In this document: positions 26,300 through 34,775 of the stretch, one piece after another
Layout: the number at the start of each line of letters is the position of its first letter
Numbering within the stretch: the first letter of the stretch is position 1
NCBI GenBank assembly: GCA_964567785.1
Contig: CAZMOK010000004.1
Span: 1-64,000 of the forward strand
Origin: CAZMOK01 sp964567785
Lineage (GTDB): Bacteria; Bacteroidota; Bacteroidia; Bacteroidales; JAGOPY01
Length of the DNA: 64,000 nt
Reading direction: 5' to 3'
Notes under the pieces: model-generated
Told to the model about the DNA's origin: nothing
Database searches by the model: none
The model's input: only the letters and a program-made list of their open reading frames with translations
Position numbers and translations under genes: made by a program

Positions 26300-26312
26300 A
26301 CCGACCGTTCAA
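26297..26312. promoter_or_regulatory. Probable TetR operator
   Basis: TTGACCGACCGTTCAA is an imperfect palindrome (12 of 16 positions symmetric). It overlaps the end of the -7 element and the expected transcription start, where a repressor would block RNA polymerase. GACCGACCGTTC-like sequences are common TetR-family operators. Its use by the adjacent regulator is an inference. Confidence 0.55.
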
Positions 26313-26330
26313 CCATAAAATTAAATTAAA

Positions 26331-26918
26331 ATGCCCAGGACAGAAGAACAATTTGAGGAGATACGGGAACAGAAAAGGGCTTTGATTATGAGCACTTCAA
26401 TGGAGTTGTTTGCTGAAGAAGGGTATCACAATGTGTCCATCAGTAAAATAGCCGATAAGGCGGGAATATCCAAAGGGCTGATGTATAATTACTTCGAAAG
26501 CAAAGAGGCTTTGATAATCAGCATCATAGAACAAGGGATTGAAGAACTGTTCAACCTTTTCGATCCAAACCACGACGGATACATCACTGATGAAGAGTTT
26601 GAAAACTTTGTCAGGAAATCAAGCCGGCTCGTAAAGGATAATAAAAGGTTCTGGAAACTCTATTTCGCCCTTTTTACGCAACCGAAAGTATATCAACTGG
26701 TAGAAGAAAAGATACATAGTGTACTATTCGAAATGACCGGCCTTCTTTCTTCATTTTTCGCCAGGAAGGGTATAGAAGATCCGGAAACGGAAGCTGTGCT
26801 TTTTGGTGCGATGCTTGACGGAATAGCTTACAATTATGTAATGAACCCCGGGCTGTTCCCACTTGAGAATATAACAGAAAAAATCATAACAAGATATTTA
26901 AGAAACCAAAAGAAGTGA
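26331..26918 (+). CDS. TetR/AcrR family regulator containing an EF-hand loop
   Basis: The 195-residue protein has a TetR DNA-binding domain (about 15-60): MELFAEEGYHNVSISKIADKAGISKGLMYNYFESKEAL, read in parts. Right after it, residues 78-89 read DPNHDGYITDEE, a textbook 12-residue EF-hand calcium loop (Asp1, Asn3, Asp5, Gly6, Ile8, Thr9, Glu12), flanked by helices EELFNLF and EFENFVRKSS as in calmodulin-type hands. The rest is a helical ligand-binding domain. It is the first gene of a six-gene operon with spacings of 6-33 bp and has a probable operator over its promoter. I infer repression of the export operon relieved by a ligand, perhaps with calcium input. Confidence 0.9.
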   Translation: MPRTEEQFEEIREQKRALIMSTSMELFAEEGYHNVSISKIADKAGISKGLMYNYFESKEALIISIIEQGIEELFNLFDPNHDGYITDEEFENFVRKSSRLVKDNKRFWKLYFALFTQPKVYQLVEEKIHSVLFEMTGLLSSFFARKGIEDPETEAVLFGAMLDGIAYNYVMNPGLFPLENITEKIITRYLRNQKK

Positions 26919-26924
26919 ACTGAC

Positions 26925-27692
26925 ATGAAACCTACTAAGATCCTTTTAGCAATTCTCACATTACTAATACTTTCTCCTGCTGATGGAGTATTCGGCCAGC
27001 AGGATGAAACAGCTAAGGAAGTAATTGAGAAAGCCCACAAAAAAGCAAATGGTGAATCGAGCAAAGGCTATATGACCATGACCATTGTACGGCCCGACTG
27101 GACCAGGGAGATAAGCATGAAAACCTGGTCGCTGGGAAGAGAATTCTACATGATCTACATTACTGCCCCTGCAAGGGATAAGGGCCAGGTCTTCATGAAA
27201 AGGCATGAAGATATGTGGAACTGGATGCCCAATATCAACCGTATGATAAAGCTCCCTCCCTCAATGATGGGACAGTCGTGGATGGGCTCAGATTTTACCA
27301 ACGATGACCTGGTGAACATGAATTCCATAATCGACGACTTTGAGCATGAATTCATCGGGGAAGGTTTGGTTGACGGGTACGAATGCCATAAGATCGAACT
27401 GATACCGAAACCCGATGCTGCCGTTGTGTGGGGCAAGATCATTATGTGGGTGTCGAAGGAAAAGTACTATGAGATGAAGGCAGAATATTACGATGAAGAA
27501 GGAGAACTTGTCAACACCATGCTTGCAAGCGAAATACAGGAAATGGGCGACCGCAGTCTGCCGTCGAGGATGAATATGATCCCTGCCGACAAGGAAGGAC
27601 ATGAAACCCGTATGCATATGGTAGAAATGGAGTTCAATATACCCATCGAGGAATCATTCTTTTCACAGCAGAACATGAAAAGGATCAGGTAA
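26925..27692 (+). CDS. LolA-like outer-membrane lipoprotein-sorting protein
   Basis: This 255-residue protein has a cleavable signal peptide (about 1-25, ending GVFGQ) without a lipobox, so it is periplasmic. The mature part fits the LolA-like/COG2834 family: SKGYMTMTIVRPDWTREISMKTWS, YMIYITAPARDKGQVFMK and LVDGYECHKIELIPKPDA, ending with the conserved EFNIPIEESFFS. The family has a half-barrel that carries a lipid or lipoprotein across the periplasm. It lies between the TetR gene (6 bp) and two LolC/E-like permeases (20 bp), which supports a carrier role in this export system. It is not the housekeeping LolA by length or sequence type. Confidence 0.88.
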   Translation: MKPTKILLAILTLLILSPADGVFGQQDETAKEVIEKAHKKANGESSKGYMTMTIVRPDWTREISMKTWSLGREFYMIYITAPARDKGQVFMKRHEDMWNWMPNINRMIKLPPSMMGQSWMGSDFTNDDLVNMNSIIDDFEHEFIGEGLVDGYECHKIELIPKPDAAVVWGKIIMWVSKEKYYEMKAEYYDEEGELVNTMLASEIQEMGDRSLPSRMNMIPADKEGHETRMHMVEMEFNIPIEESFFSQQNMKRIR

Positions 27693-27712
27693 ATACATAA
27701 GAACCGTCAACT

Positions 27713-28960
27713 ATGAAAGAATATTTGAAAATAGCATGGCGTAACCTGTGGAGGAATAAAAGAAGGACCCTCATAACCGTTGCTTCCATATTTTTTGCCA
27801 TTTTCCTTGCACTGATCATGCGCTCAATGCAGTTGGGAAGCTATGATATGATGGTCAAGAATTCGGTTAAGACTTCCACAGGGTACATTCAGATCCACAA
27901 AGAAGGTTACTGGGACGACAAAACCATTAACAACACCTTTAAGCTTACCGACACACTTGAGAAAAAGGTCAGCAAAACAGATAACGTCTCCCTGGCGGTC
28001 CCGAGAATTGAATCTTTCGCCCTGGCCTCTTTTGAAAAAGTAACGAAGGAGGATACCTTAAACCAGACAAAAGGAGCCGCAGTAATTGGTACACGCCTTG
28101 AGACCGAAGACGAGCTCATCGACCTGAAAGGCAAGGTAACAGAAGGTGAATTCTTTACCGGTCCCGACGACGGGATTTTGATTGCCGCAGGACTGGCGGA
28201 TTATCTCAATATAGGTGTCAACGACTCGCTGGTGCTGCTTGGACAGGGATACCACGGGGTAACTGCATCGGGGCTTTTCCCTGTAAAGGGGATTATCGAA
28301 ATGCTGACTCCCGACATGAACAACAACCTTATTTATATGTCGCTAGAAAGGGCACAGCAGTTATACGGAGCTTATGAAAGAGCTACTTCATACTCCTTTA
28401 TGCTTGAAGATCCTGATAAAATAAAAACCACCCGTGACAAGCTGGCTGAAATAAGTCCCGGCAACCTGGAAGTGATGACCTGGGACCAGATGCTCACCGA
28501 ACTGGTGCAACAGATCGAAAGTGACAATATAAGCGGCATCTTTATGCTGGGCATCCTTTACCTGGTTGTTGGCTTCGGCATACTTGGCACTGTAATAATG
28601 ATGACAATGGAAAGAAGACGGGAGTTTGGCATCATGGTGGCGGTAGGTATGCGAAAATACAAGCTGAACATCATCCTTTTCATAGAAACGGTTGTGATCA
28701 CTGTACTGGGAATCCTGTCAGGCGCCCTGGCCAGTATACCTGTCATAATCTATTTCAGGGAAAATCCGATAAAACTTACAGGTGAGGCAGCAGAAGCCAT
28801 GCTCGAGTTCAACATCGAGCCCATACTGCCTTTCTTGCTTGAACCCGGCTTCTATCTTAACCAGGGGATCACAGTTCTTATCATTGCACTTGTGGCATTC
28901 CTGTATCCCCTGAAAGCAATATCAGGGATGAAGGTTGTAAACGCGATCAAGGGAAAATAA
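27713..28960 (+). CDS. ABC transporter permease, FtsX/LolC-E type (first)
   Basis: This 415-residue inner-membrane protein has the LolC/E or MacB-type layout: an N-terminal transmembrane helix (about 20-38) after KIAWRNLWRNKRRTL, a large periplasmic domain (about 45-270), and three C-terminal helices. FGILGTVIMMTMERRREFGIMVAVGM (about 290-315, read in parts) is the FtsX-domain signature. Together with the next permease and the ATPase it should form a heterodimeric mechanotransmission transporter that moves lipids or lipoproteins out of the outer leaflet of the inner membrane. The start lies 20 bp after the LolA-like gene. Confidence 0.92.
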   Translation: MKEYLKIAWRNLWRNKRRTLITVASIFFAIFLALIMRSMQLGSYDMMVKNSVKTSTGYIQIHKEGYWDDKTINNTFKLTDTLEKKVSKTDNVSLAVPRIESFALASFEKVTKEDTLNQTKGAAVIGTRLETEDELIDLKGKVTEGEFFTGPDDGILIAAGLADYLNIGVNDSLVLLGQGYHGVTASGLFPVKGIIEMLTPDMNNNLIYMSLERAQQLYGAYERATSYSFMLEDPDKIKTTRDKLAEISPGNLEVMTWDQMLTELVQQIESDNISGIFMLGILYLVVGFGILGTVIMMTMERRREFGIMVAVGMRKYKLNIILFIETVVITVLGILSGALASIPVIIYFRENPIKLTGEAAEAMLEFNIEPILPFLLEPGFYLNQGITVLIIALVAFLYPLKAISGMKVVNAIKGK

Positions 28961-28975
28961 CAAAAATCATCAGTC

Positions 28976-30199
28976 ATGATACTCGCAATAGCTTGGAGAA
29001 ATATCTGGAGGAACAAAACAAGGAGCATTGTGGTGATCCTTGCCATTATGATAGGCCTGTTCGGCTCCCTGTTCATCATTGCCCTTATGAATGGCATAGT
29101 AGAACAGAAGATCGACTCTGCCATTAACAATGAGATTAGCCATATCCAAATACACCACCAGAAGTTTCTTCAGGATAAATCGACAAAGTATTCGATCAGA
29201 TCAAGTACCGAAAAGATCGACAGCGTAAGGCAACTGGAGATGGTCAGATCGGCGGCTTCCAGGCTCAAGACAACAGCTATGGCTTCAACGGCTGCCAGTG
29301 CAACAGGGGTAACCATAAACGGGATCAACCCCGATATTGAAAAGAATTTGACGCGCATCCACACGGCACTTGTGGATGGCGACTACTTTGAAAGGAAGTC
29401 GAGAACCCCGCTCATTCTTGTCAGTAAGGAATTTGCCGACGAGCTCAATGCAAAAACAGGTTCAAAAGTGGTTGTCACTATCCAGGACACCGATGGAATC
29501 CTCACGTACGGATTGTTCCGGGTAACAGGGATCTATAAGACCGACAACAAAGTGTTTGATCAGCAAAACGTATTCGTAGAAAAGAAAGAACTTGCTGAGC
29601 TGATACATGCAGATCCGGAAAAATCGACCGAAATTGCCGTGCTCCTGCATGAAACTGACAATACAAATATTGCTGCAGAGAAGCTCAGGTCAATGTTCCC
29701 CAACCTGGAGGTGCTCACATGGAAAAAGATCCAGCCTCTGCTGCTGGGCCTCTCATCCATGATGGAGCAATTCTCTATCTTTTTACTCGTGATCATTCTT
29801 GTTGCCCTTGCATTCGGTATCATCAATACTATGCTGATGGTAATACTGGAAAGGACACAGGAACTTGGAATGCTCATGGCTGTGGGAATGAACAAAAGAA
29901 GGGTATTCATTATGATCATGCTGGAAACAGTCTTTTTATCCCTGGTAGGCACTGCACTTGGAATAGCTATAAGTGCCGTAGTGATTGAGATTACAGGTAT
30001 GAACGGGATCAATTTTGCAGCCTGGGCCGAAGGGTTCGAGTCAATTGGCTACAGTGCCCTCGTTTATCCTTCACTTTACCTGTCGTTTTATTTCCTGTTG
30101 ACTGGAATGGTATTGCTAACAGCTATTCTTTCATCCGTATACCCGGCAAGAAAAGCCCTGAAGCTAGACCCTGCAGAAGCCATCAGGGAAGATGCCTGA
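28976..30199 (+). CDS. ABC transporter permease, FtsX/LolC-E type (second)
   Basis: This 407-residue protein is the partner permease. It opens with ILAIAWRNIWRNKTRSIVVILAIM, has a periplasmic domain (about 45-260) with ATAMASTAASATGVTINGINP near 100, and ends with three transmembrane helices. AFGIINTMLMVILERTQELGMLMAVGMNKRRVF (about 281-313, read in parts) is the FtsX signature, and the C-terminal SVYPARKALKLDPAEAIRED is typical of LolC/E and MacB. It starts 15 bp after the first permease. The two share the fold but are clearly different in sequence, as expected for a heterodimer. Confidence 0.92.
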   Translation: MILAIAWRNIWRNKTRSIVVILAIMIGLFGSLFIIALMNGIVEQKIDSAINNEISHIQIHHQKFLQDKSTKYSIRSSTEKIDSVRQLEMVRSAASRLKTTAMASTAASATGVTINGINPDIEKNLTRIHTALVDGDYFERKSRTPLILVSKEFADELNAKTGSKVVVTIQDTDGILTYGLFRVTGIYKTDNKVFDQQNVFVEKKELAELIHADPEKSTEIAVLLHETDNTNIAAEKLRSMFPNLEVLTWKKIQPLLLGLSSMMEQFSIFLLVIILVALAFGIINTMLMVILERTQELGMLMAVGMNKRRVFIMIMLETVFLSLVGTALGIAISAVVIEITGMNGINFAAWAEGFESIGYSALVYPSLYLSFYFLLTGMVLLTAILSSVYPARKALKLDPAEAIREDA

Positions 30200-30232
30200 A
30201 TATAATGTTGAACAACATCAAGAAAAAATAAA

Positions 30233-30916
30233 ATGGGAATCATCAGAACAAAAGATCTTTACAAAGTCTACCGCGAAACGAAAGTCCCGGTGCATGCCGT
30301 CAACGGTATTTCGATAGATTTTGACGAAGCCGAATTCACTGCAATAGTTGGGCCGTCGGGCTCAGGCAAGACAACGCTGCTGAATATTATCGGCGGCCTC
30401 GATTCACCCACAAAGGGCGAAATTCATATCAACGGTACAAGCCTTACAGGGCTCTCTTCCAGGGAGATCACTGATTTCCGGCTGAAAAATATCGGCTTTG
30501 TCTTCCAGTCGTTCAACCTTATACCTGTACTTACCGCACTGGAAAACGTGGAATTCATCATGCAGCTGCAGGGAGTGAAGAAGGCCGACCGGCGGAAGAG
30601 GGCCATTGAGTTGCTCAGGGCAGTTGGCCTTGAGGACAAGATCCACAGCCGTCCCGGTGACCTTTCAGGGGGTCAGCAACAACGGGTTTCCGTAGCAAGG
30701 GCATTGGCATCGAAGCCACGGTTCATACTTGCCGATGAGCCAACGGCCAGCCTCGATTCTAAGTCGACCAGCGAATTACTGGACATAATGATGGAGATGA
30801 ATGAAAAATACAAAACCACCTTTATTTTTTCGACCCATGACCAGCGGGTAGTTGACAAGGCCAGGCGTATAGTTACCATTGAAGACGGGAAAGTTGTAGA
30901 AGATAAAAACGTTTGA
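30233..30916 (+). CDS. ABC transporter ATP-binding protein, LolD/MacB type
   Basis: This 227-residue ATPase has Walker A GPSGSGKTT (40-48), the Q-loop FVFQSFNLIPVLTALEN, the signature LSGGQQQR (144-151), Walker B ILADEPTASLD (165-175) and the switch His in STHDQR. The sequence type is the LolD/MacB/FtsE branch, which powers FtsX-like permeases. It follows the two permease genes (33 bp) and precedes the barrel gene (6 bp), completing the transporter. Confidence 0.95.
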   Translation: MGIIRTKDLYKVYRETKVPVHAVNGISIDFDEAEFTAIVGPSGSGKTTLLNIIGGLDSPTKGEIHINGTSLTGLSSREITDFRLKNIGFVFQSFNLIPVLTALENVEFIMQLQGVKKADRRKRAIELLRAVGLEDKIHSRPGDLSGGQQQRVSVARALASKPRFILADEPTASLDSKSTSELLDIMMEMNEKYKTTFIFSTHDQRVVDKARRIVTIEDGKVVEDKNV

Positions 30917-30922
30917 CAGGAT

Positions 30923-32092
30923 ATGTCAGTTATAAGATCCATAATAATTACGGCAATATCGATCTTTCTGTTCAACAGCCTTTCGGCACAGTTCACAGAA
31001 AGGAAGTGGAGCCTTAACGGGCACCTTCAAACACTGAACAATGTATGGATACCCCCTTCTTCCCGGCAATGGCAGACAATGACGACCCTGAACAACCGCC
31101 TTGATTTCAGGTGGTATCCCTCGCGTTCCTTCTCTTTGCATATCGGCGGAAGGAACATCATGAACCTCGGGCAGATGGTACAGGCCAATTACCCGTATTA
31201 TGCGGAGATCGCCACAATGGAGCCCGGATACCTGGAGCTGACAAAGCAATGGGCCAGTGACTCCTCCTACTTTATCTATTCAAATATCGACCGTGCCAAT
31301 GTGAAATTCATTGCCGGAAAATTTGAGGTGACAGCAGGGCGCCAGCGGATAAACTGGGGCCTGAACATGGTGTGGAACCCCAATGATATTTTCAATACAT
31401 TCAACTATTTCGATTTCGATTACGTAGAGCGGCCCGGATGCGATGCCGTACACATGCAATACTATACCGGTTCGACCTCCTCCCTGCAGTTTGCCTTCAA
31501 ACTGGATAAAGATAAAGACATCACAACAGCCCTAATGTATAAATTCAATAAATGGAATTACGATTTCCAGTTCTTCGGAGGGTTGATGGAGCAAGACATG
31601 GTTGCCGGTGCCGGCTGGTCGGGCGATATCGGAGGTGCCGGTTTTACGGGTGAGCTGAGCTATTTTCTCGATAAAGATGTAAACGTGGACACAAATGGTG
31701 TTTTTGTGGGTTCCATAGGATTGAATTACACCTTCTCTAACAGCCTTTACATTGCCGGGTCGTACCTGTATAACAGCGCAGGCACAACCGGCCCGGCAGG
31801 CTATGGCACCGTCTTCACACTTTTTCTCGATATAAATGCAAAAAACTTCACACGCGCCCGGCACTCTGTCTTTGCACAGGCCTCCTATCCGGTAACACCT
31901 CTTATTAAGATAGATGCTGCGGCTATTTTCAATCCTAATGACAAATCGGGCTTTTTCGGACCTTCGGTTGATTTTTCACTAACAAGCAACATATCGCTGT
32001 TCCTCATAAGCCAGATCTTCTGGGGTGACTCGTTGACAGAGTTTGGCGATTACGGAACGCTCACCTACCTGCGGCTTAAATGGAGTTTTTAA
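30923..32092 (+). CDS. Outer-membrane beta-barrel protein of the ABC export operon
   Basis: This 389-residue protein has a signal peptide (about 1-23, ending LSAQ) and a series of amphipathic strands ending in the aromatic C-terminal residue of LRLKWSF, as outer-membrane barrels do. Residues near 128-155 read EVTAGRQRINWGLNMVWNPND, which recalls the porin-like DUF1302 family that accompanies LolA-fold proteins and RND exporters in other bacteria; this resemblance is from memory and weak. It is the last gene of the operon, 6 bp after the ATPase. I infer it is the outer-membrane component that receives or passes on cargo from the LolA-like carrier. Confidence 0.8.
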   Translation: MSVIRSIIITAISIFLFNSLSAQFTERKWSLNGHLQTLNNVWIPPSSRQWQTMTTLNNRLDFRWYPSRSFSLHIGGRNIMNLGQMVQANYPYYAEIATMEPGYLELTKQWASDSSYFIYSNIDRANVKFIAGKFEVTAGRQRINWGLNMVWNPNDIFNTFNYFDFDYVERPGCDAVHMQYYTGSTSSLQFAFKLDKDKDITTALMYKFNKWNYDFQFFGGLMEQDMVAGAGWSGDIGGAGFTGELSYFLDKDVNVDTNGVFVGSIGLNYTFSNSLYIAGSYLYNSAGTTGPAGYGTVFTLFLDINAKNFTRARHSVFAQASYPVTPLIKIDAAAIFNPNDKSGFFGPSVDFSLTSNISLFLISQIFWGDSLTEFGDYGTLTYLRLKWSF

Positions 32093-32122
32093 CTTATTGA
32101 TAAAGACATTGATCCGACCAGT

Positions 32123-32141
32123 AAATTTTAGTCTAAAATTT
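32123..32141. promoter_or_regulatory. Perfect palindrome over the rpsO -33 region
   Basis: AAATTTTAG-T-CTAAAATTT, a perfect 9-bp inverted repeat with a 1-bp centre. It ends inside the TTTG of the rpsO promoter. It may be an operator or merely an AT-rich hairpin at the end of the preceding operon; no T run follows. Confidence 0.4.
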
Positions 32142-32170
32142 GGCAGATTGAATATTTTAAGCTAATTTTG
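32139..32170 (+). promoter_or_regulatory. Bacteroidota-type promoter for rpsO-pnp
   Basis: TTTG (32139-32142), a 20-bp spacer and TAATTTTG (32163-32170), a near-perfect match to the consensus. The -7 element is 38 bp before the rpsO ATG. Confidence 0.8.
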
Positions 32171-32208
32171 CACGCTCATAAAAATAGAAGAGAAAATAAA
32201 TCTGGATC

Positions 32209-32478
32209 ATGTATCTTACATCCGAAAAAAAGAAAGAGACATTCAAAGAATACGGAAAATCTGAGTTTGACTCAGGTTCGACCGAAGGACAGGTAGCGCT
32301 TTTTACAGACAATATCAAGCATCTTACCGATCACCTGAAGAACAACAAGAAGGACAACCAGACAAGGCGTTCACTTGTATTGCTGGTAGGTAAGAGGCGG
32401 AGGTTGCTTGATTATCTCAAGCATAAGGACATCGAGCGTTATCGTGCCCTAATTAAAAAACTAGGAATCAGGAAATAA
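32209..32478 (+). CDS. rpsO: 30S ribosomal protein S15
   Basis: S15 binds 16S rRNA early in assembly of the 30S platform. The 89 residues carry GSTEGQVALFTDNIKHLTDHLKNNKKD (read in parts) and RRSLVLLVGKRRRLLDYL, both diagnostic. It lies upstream of pnp, the classic rpsO-pnp pair. A terminator sits between the two genes, so pnp is probably reached by read-through or from its own promoter. Confidence 0.98.
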   Translation: MYLTSEKKKETFKEYGKSEFDSGSTEGQVALFTDNIKHLTDHLKNNKKDNQTRRSLVLLVGKRRRLLDYLKHKDIERYRALIKKLGIRK

Positions 32479-32490
32479 AGATTAGGTTTA

Positions 32491-32520
32491 AAAAAGGCAA
32501 TTACTTGATTGCCTTTTTTT
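32491..32520 (+). terminator. Rho-independent terminator between rpsO and pnp
   Basis: AAAAAGGCAAT (32491-32501) pairs with ATTGCCTTTTT (32508-32518) around a 6-nt loop, with a T run to 32520. It lies 12 bp after the rpsO stop and 45 bp before the pnp start. It resembles the intergenic hairpin where RNase cuts the rpsO-pnp mRNA in other bacteria (established for E. coli; inference here). Confidence 0.85.
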
Positions 32521-32564
32521 ATTTATTCCTGAATAAGAAAAACGAAAAAGAAAGAGAAGAGAAA

Positions 32565-34703
32565 ATGTTAAACAAAGGTATTATCAAGTCCTTCGATCTT
32601 GGAAATGGAAGGACTATTTCAATAGAAACCGGGAGACTTGCAAAGCAGGCATCAGGTGCTGTTGTTGTGAAAATAGACGGAACGATGCTCCTTGCAACTG
32701 TTGTGGCAAATAAAGAGCCTAAAGAAGATGTGGATTTCCTGCCCCTCACAGTCGAATACAAGGAAAAATATGCAGCAACCGGGAAATTCCCCGGTGGATT
32801 CTTTAAAAGGGAAGCCAGGCCGTCAGAATACGAAATACTAATCGCGAGATTGGTTGACCGTGCACTCAGGCCACTTTTTCCCGATAATTATCATCACGAA
32901 ACACAGGTACAGATATCACTTGTGTCAGGTGATAAAAAAAACACACCGGATGTACTTGCAGCGCTTGCAGCTTCTGCAGCATTGACTGTGTCAGACATCC
33001 CTTTCAACGGGCCTATTTCGGAGGTCAGGGTAGCCAGGATCAATGGCGACTTCATCATTAATCCCACAATTTCACAACTAGAGGATGTGGACCTTGACCT
33101 GATGGTTGCAGGCACTTCTGACAACATTGTGATGGTTGAAGGTGAAATGAAAGAAGTTTCGGAAAAAGAGATGCTCGAGGCCATTAAAGTTGCCCATGAA
33201 GCCATCAAGATAGAATGCAATGCACAGCTTGAGCTTGCCGGTGAACTAAGTGAAAAGATCAATAAGTGGGAGCTGGACGAAAGCAGCAGCGACCCCGAGC
33301 TGGAAAAATCCATCCACAAGTTTGCATACGACAGGTTTTACCAGATTGCAGGCAAGGGTATTGCAAATAAGCAGGAAAGAAGTGAAGAATTCTCGGCCAT
33401 AGAGCAGGAATTCGCAGAAGACATGTCGGAAGAGGAACTTGAAGAAAAAGGTGAACTTATTTCCAAATACTTCCATGATGTTCAGAAAGAAGCCGTAAGA
33501 AATTACGTCCTGAACGAAGGAAAACGACTTGACGGCAGGGACACCGACGAGATCCGCCCGATATGGTGCGAGGTTGATTACCTCCCTGCAGCGCATGGCT
33601 CAGCCATTTTCACGAGAGGTGAAACCCAGGCGCTTGTCACCACTACTTTAGGCACAAAGCTCGACGAGCAAACTATTGATGGTGCGGTATTCGAAGGCAC
33701 AAGCAATTTCCTGTTACACTATAATTTTCCCGGGTTCTCTACAGGAGAAGTGAAACCCATCAGGGGAACAAGCCGAAGGGAAATAGGCCACGGCAACCTT
33801 GCCCAGCGAGCACTGAAACCGGTTATACCCGGAGATGACGCTAACCCCTACACCATCAGGGTGGTCAGTGATATACTTGAATCGAACGGTTCATCATCAA
33901 TGGCTTCAGTCTGTGGTGGCACACTGGCACTTATGGATGCTGGGGTCAAGATCAGCAAGCCCGTATCAGGTATTGCTATGGGACTTATATCCAATCCTGA
34001 ATCAGGAAAGTATGCCGTACTTGCCGATATACTTGGCGATGAAGACCACCTTGGCGATATGGACTTCAAGGTGACCGGGACTGTTGACGGTATCACAGCC
34101 TGCCAGATGGACATCAAGATCGAAGGGCTTTCTTTCGAGATCCTTTCAGATGCCCTTAAACAGGCAGAAAAGGGCAGGATACACATTCTGAACGAAATGC
34201 TTAAGGTTATCGAAAAACCCAGGGAAGATTACAAACCCCACGTTCCGAGGATCGAGAAGATGACCGTAAACAAGGAGTTCATTGGAGCGATCATAGGACC
34301 CGGTGGAAAGATCATCCAGGAAATCCAGACCTCAACCGGCGCTACCATTGTTATAGAAGAGGTTGGTGAGTATGGTGTGATCGATATTTTCGCTCATGAT
34401 AAAGAATCGATCGAAGCTGCAAAGGCCAAGATCAAAGAAATAATTGCCATTCCTGAAGTTGGAGAGATTTATGACGGCCTGATCAAAACAATCGTCAATT
34501 TCGGTGCATTTGTAGAGATACTTCCCGGAAAGGAAGGGTTGCTGCACATATCCGAAATCGACTGGAAGAGGATCGAAGATGTCAACAAAGAGCTAAAAGT
34601 TGGCGACAGGATCGAGGTGAAACTCATTGGTATCGACAACAATACAGGAAAGCTGAAATTATCCCGTAAAGCATTGCTCCCCAAGCCGGAAAAAAGGCAT
34701 TAA
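32565..34703 (+). CDS. pnp: Polyribonucleotide nucleotidyltransferase (PNPase)
   Basis: PNPase degrades RNA 3' to 5' with phosphate. I place the start at the ATG at 32565 (MLNKGIIKSFDLGNG), giving 713 residues; an in-frame ATG at 32505 lies inside the upstream terminator hairpin and would add a Lys/Glu-rich leader foreign to the family. The protein has two RNase PH domains (about 1-220 and 320-545, with FPGGFFKREARPSE and GETQALVTTTLG), a KH domain (about 560-620, IGAIIGPGGKIIQEIQ) and a C-terminal S1 domain (about 630-705, VNFGAFVEILPGKEGLLHIS). Length is normal. Confidence 0.97.
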   Translation: MLNKGIIKSFDLGNGRTISIETGRLAKQASGAVVVKIDGTMLLATVVANKEPKEDVDFLPLTVEYKEKYAATGKFPGGFFKREARPSEYEILIARLVDRALRPLFPDNYHHETQVQISLVSGDKKNTPDVLAALAASAALTVSDIPFNGPISEVRVARINGDFIINPTISQLEDVDLDLMVAGTSDNIVMVEGEMKEVSEKEMLEAIKVAHEAIKIECNAQLELAGELSEKINKWELDESSSDPELEKSIHKFAYDRFYQIAGKGIANKQERSEEFSAIEQEFAEDMSEEELEEKGELISKYFHDVQKEAVRNYVLNEGKRLDGRDTDEIRPIWCEVDYLPAAHGSAIFTRGETQALVTTTLGTKLDEQTIDGAVFEGTSNFLLHYNFPGFSTGEVKPIRGTSRREIGHGNLAQRALKPVIPGDDANPYTIRVVSDILESNGSSSMASVCGGTLALMDAGVKISKPVSGIAMGLISNPESGKYAVLADILGDEDHLGDMDFKVTGTVDGITACQMDIKIEGLSFEILSDALKQAEKGRIHILNEMLKVIEKPREDYKPHVPRIEKMTVNKEFIGAIIGPGGKIIQEIQTSTGATIVIEEVGEYGVIDIFAHDKESIEAAKAKIKEIIAIPEVGEIYDGLIKTIVNFGAFVEILPGKEGLLHISEIDWKRIEDVNKELKVGDRIEVKLIGIDNNTGKLKLSRKALLPKPEKRH

Positions 34704-34775
34704 TTTTTTTTGTAACCTGCCTTGAGATCATGCGTAGAATTTTTATAGTTTTAGCGCATAGATTACGTCCGTTTT

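Noticed and set aside
32505..32564. An upstream start for PNPase at 32505
   Set aside because: It lies within the terminator hairpin after rpsO and adds a Lys/Glu-rich leader that PNPases lack.
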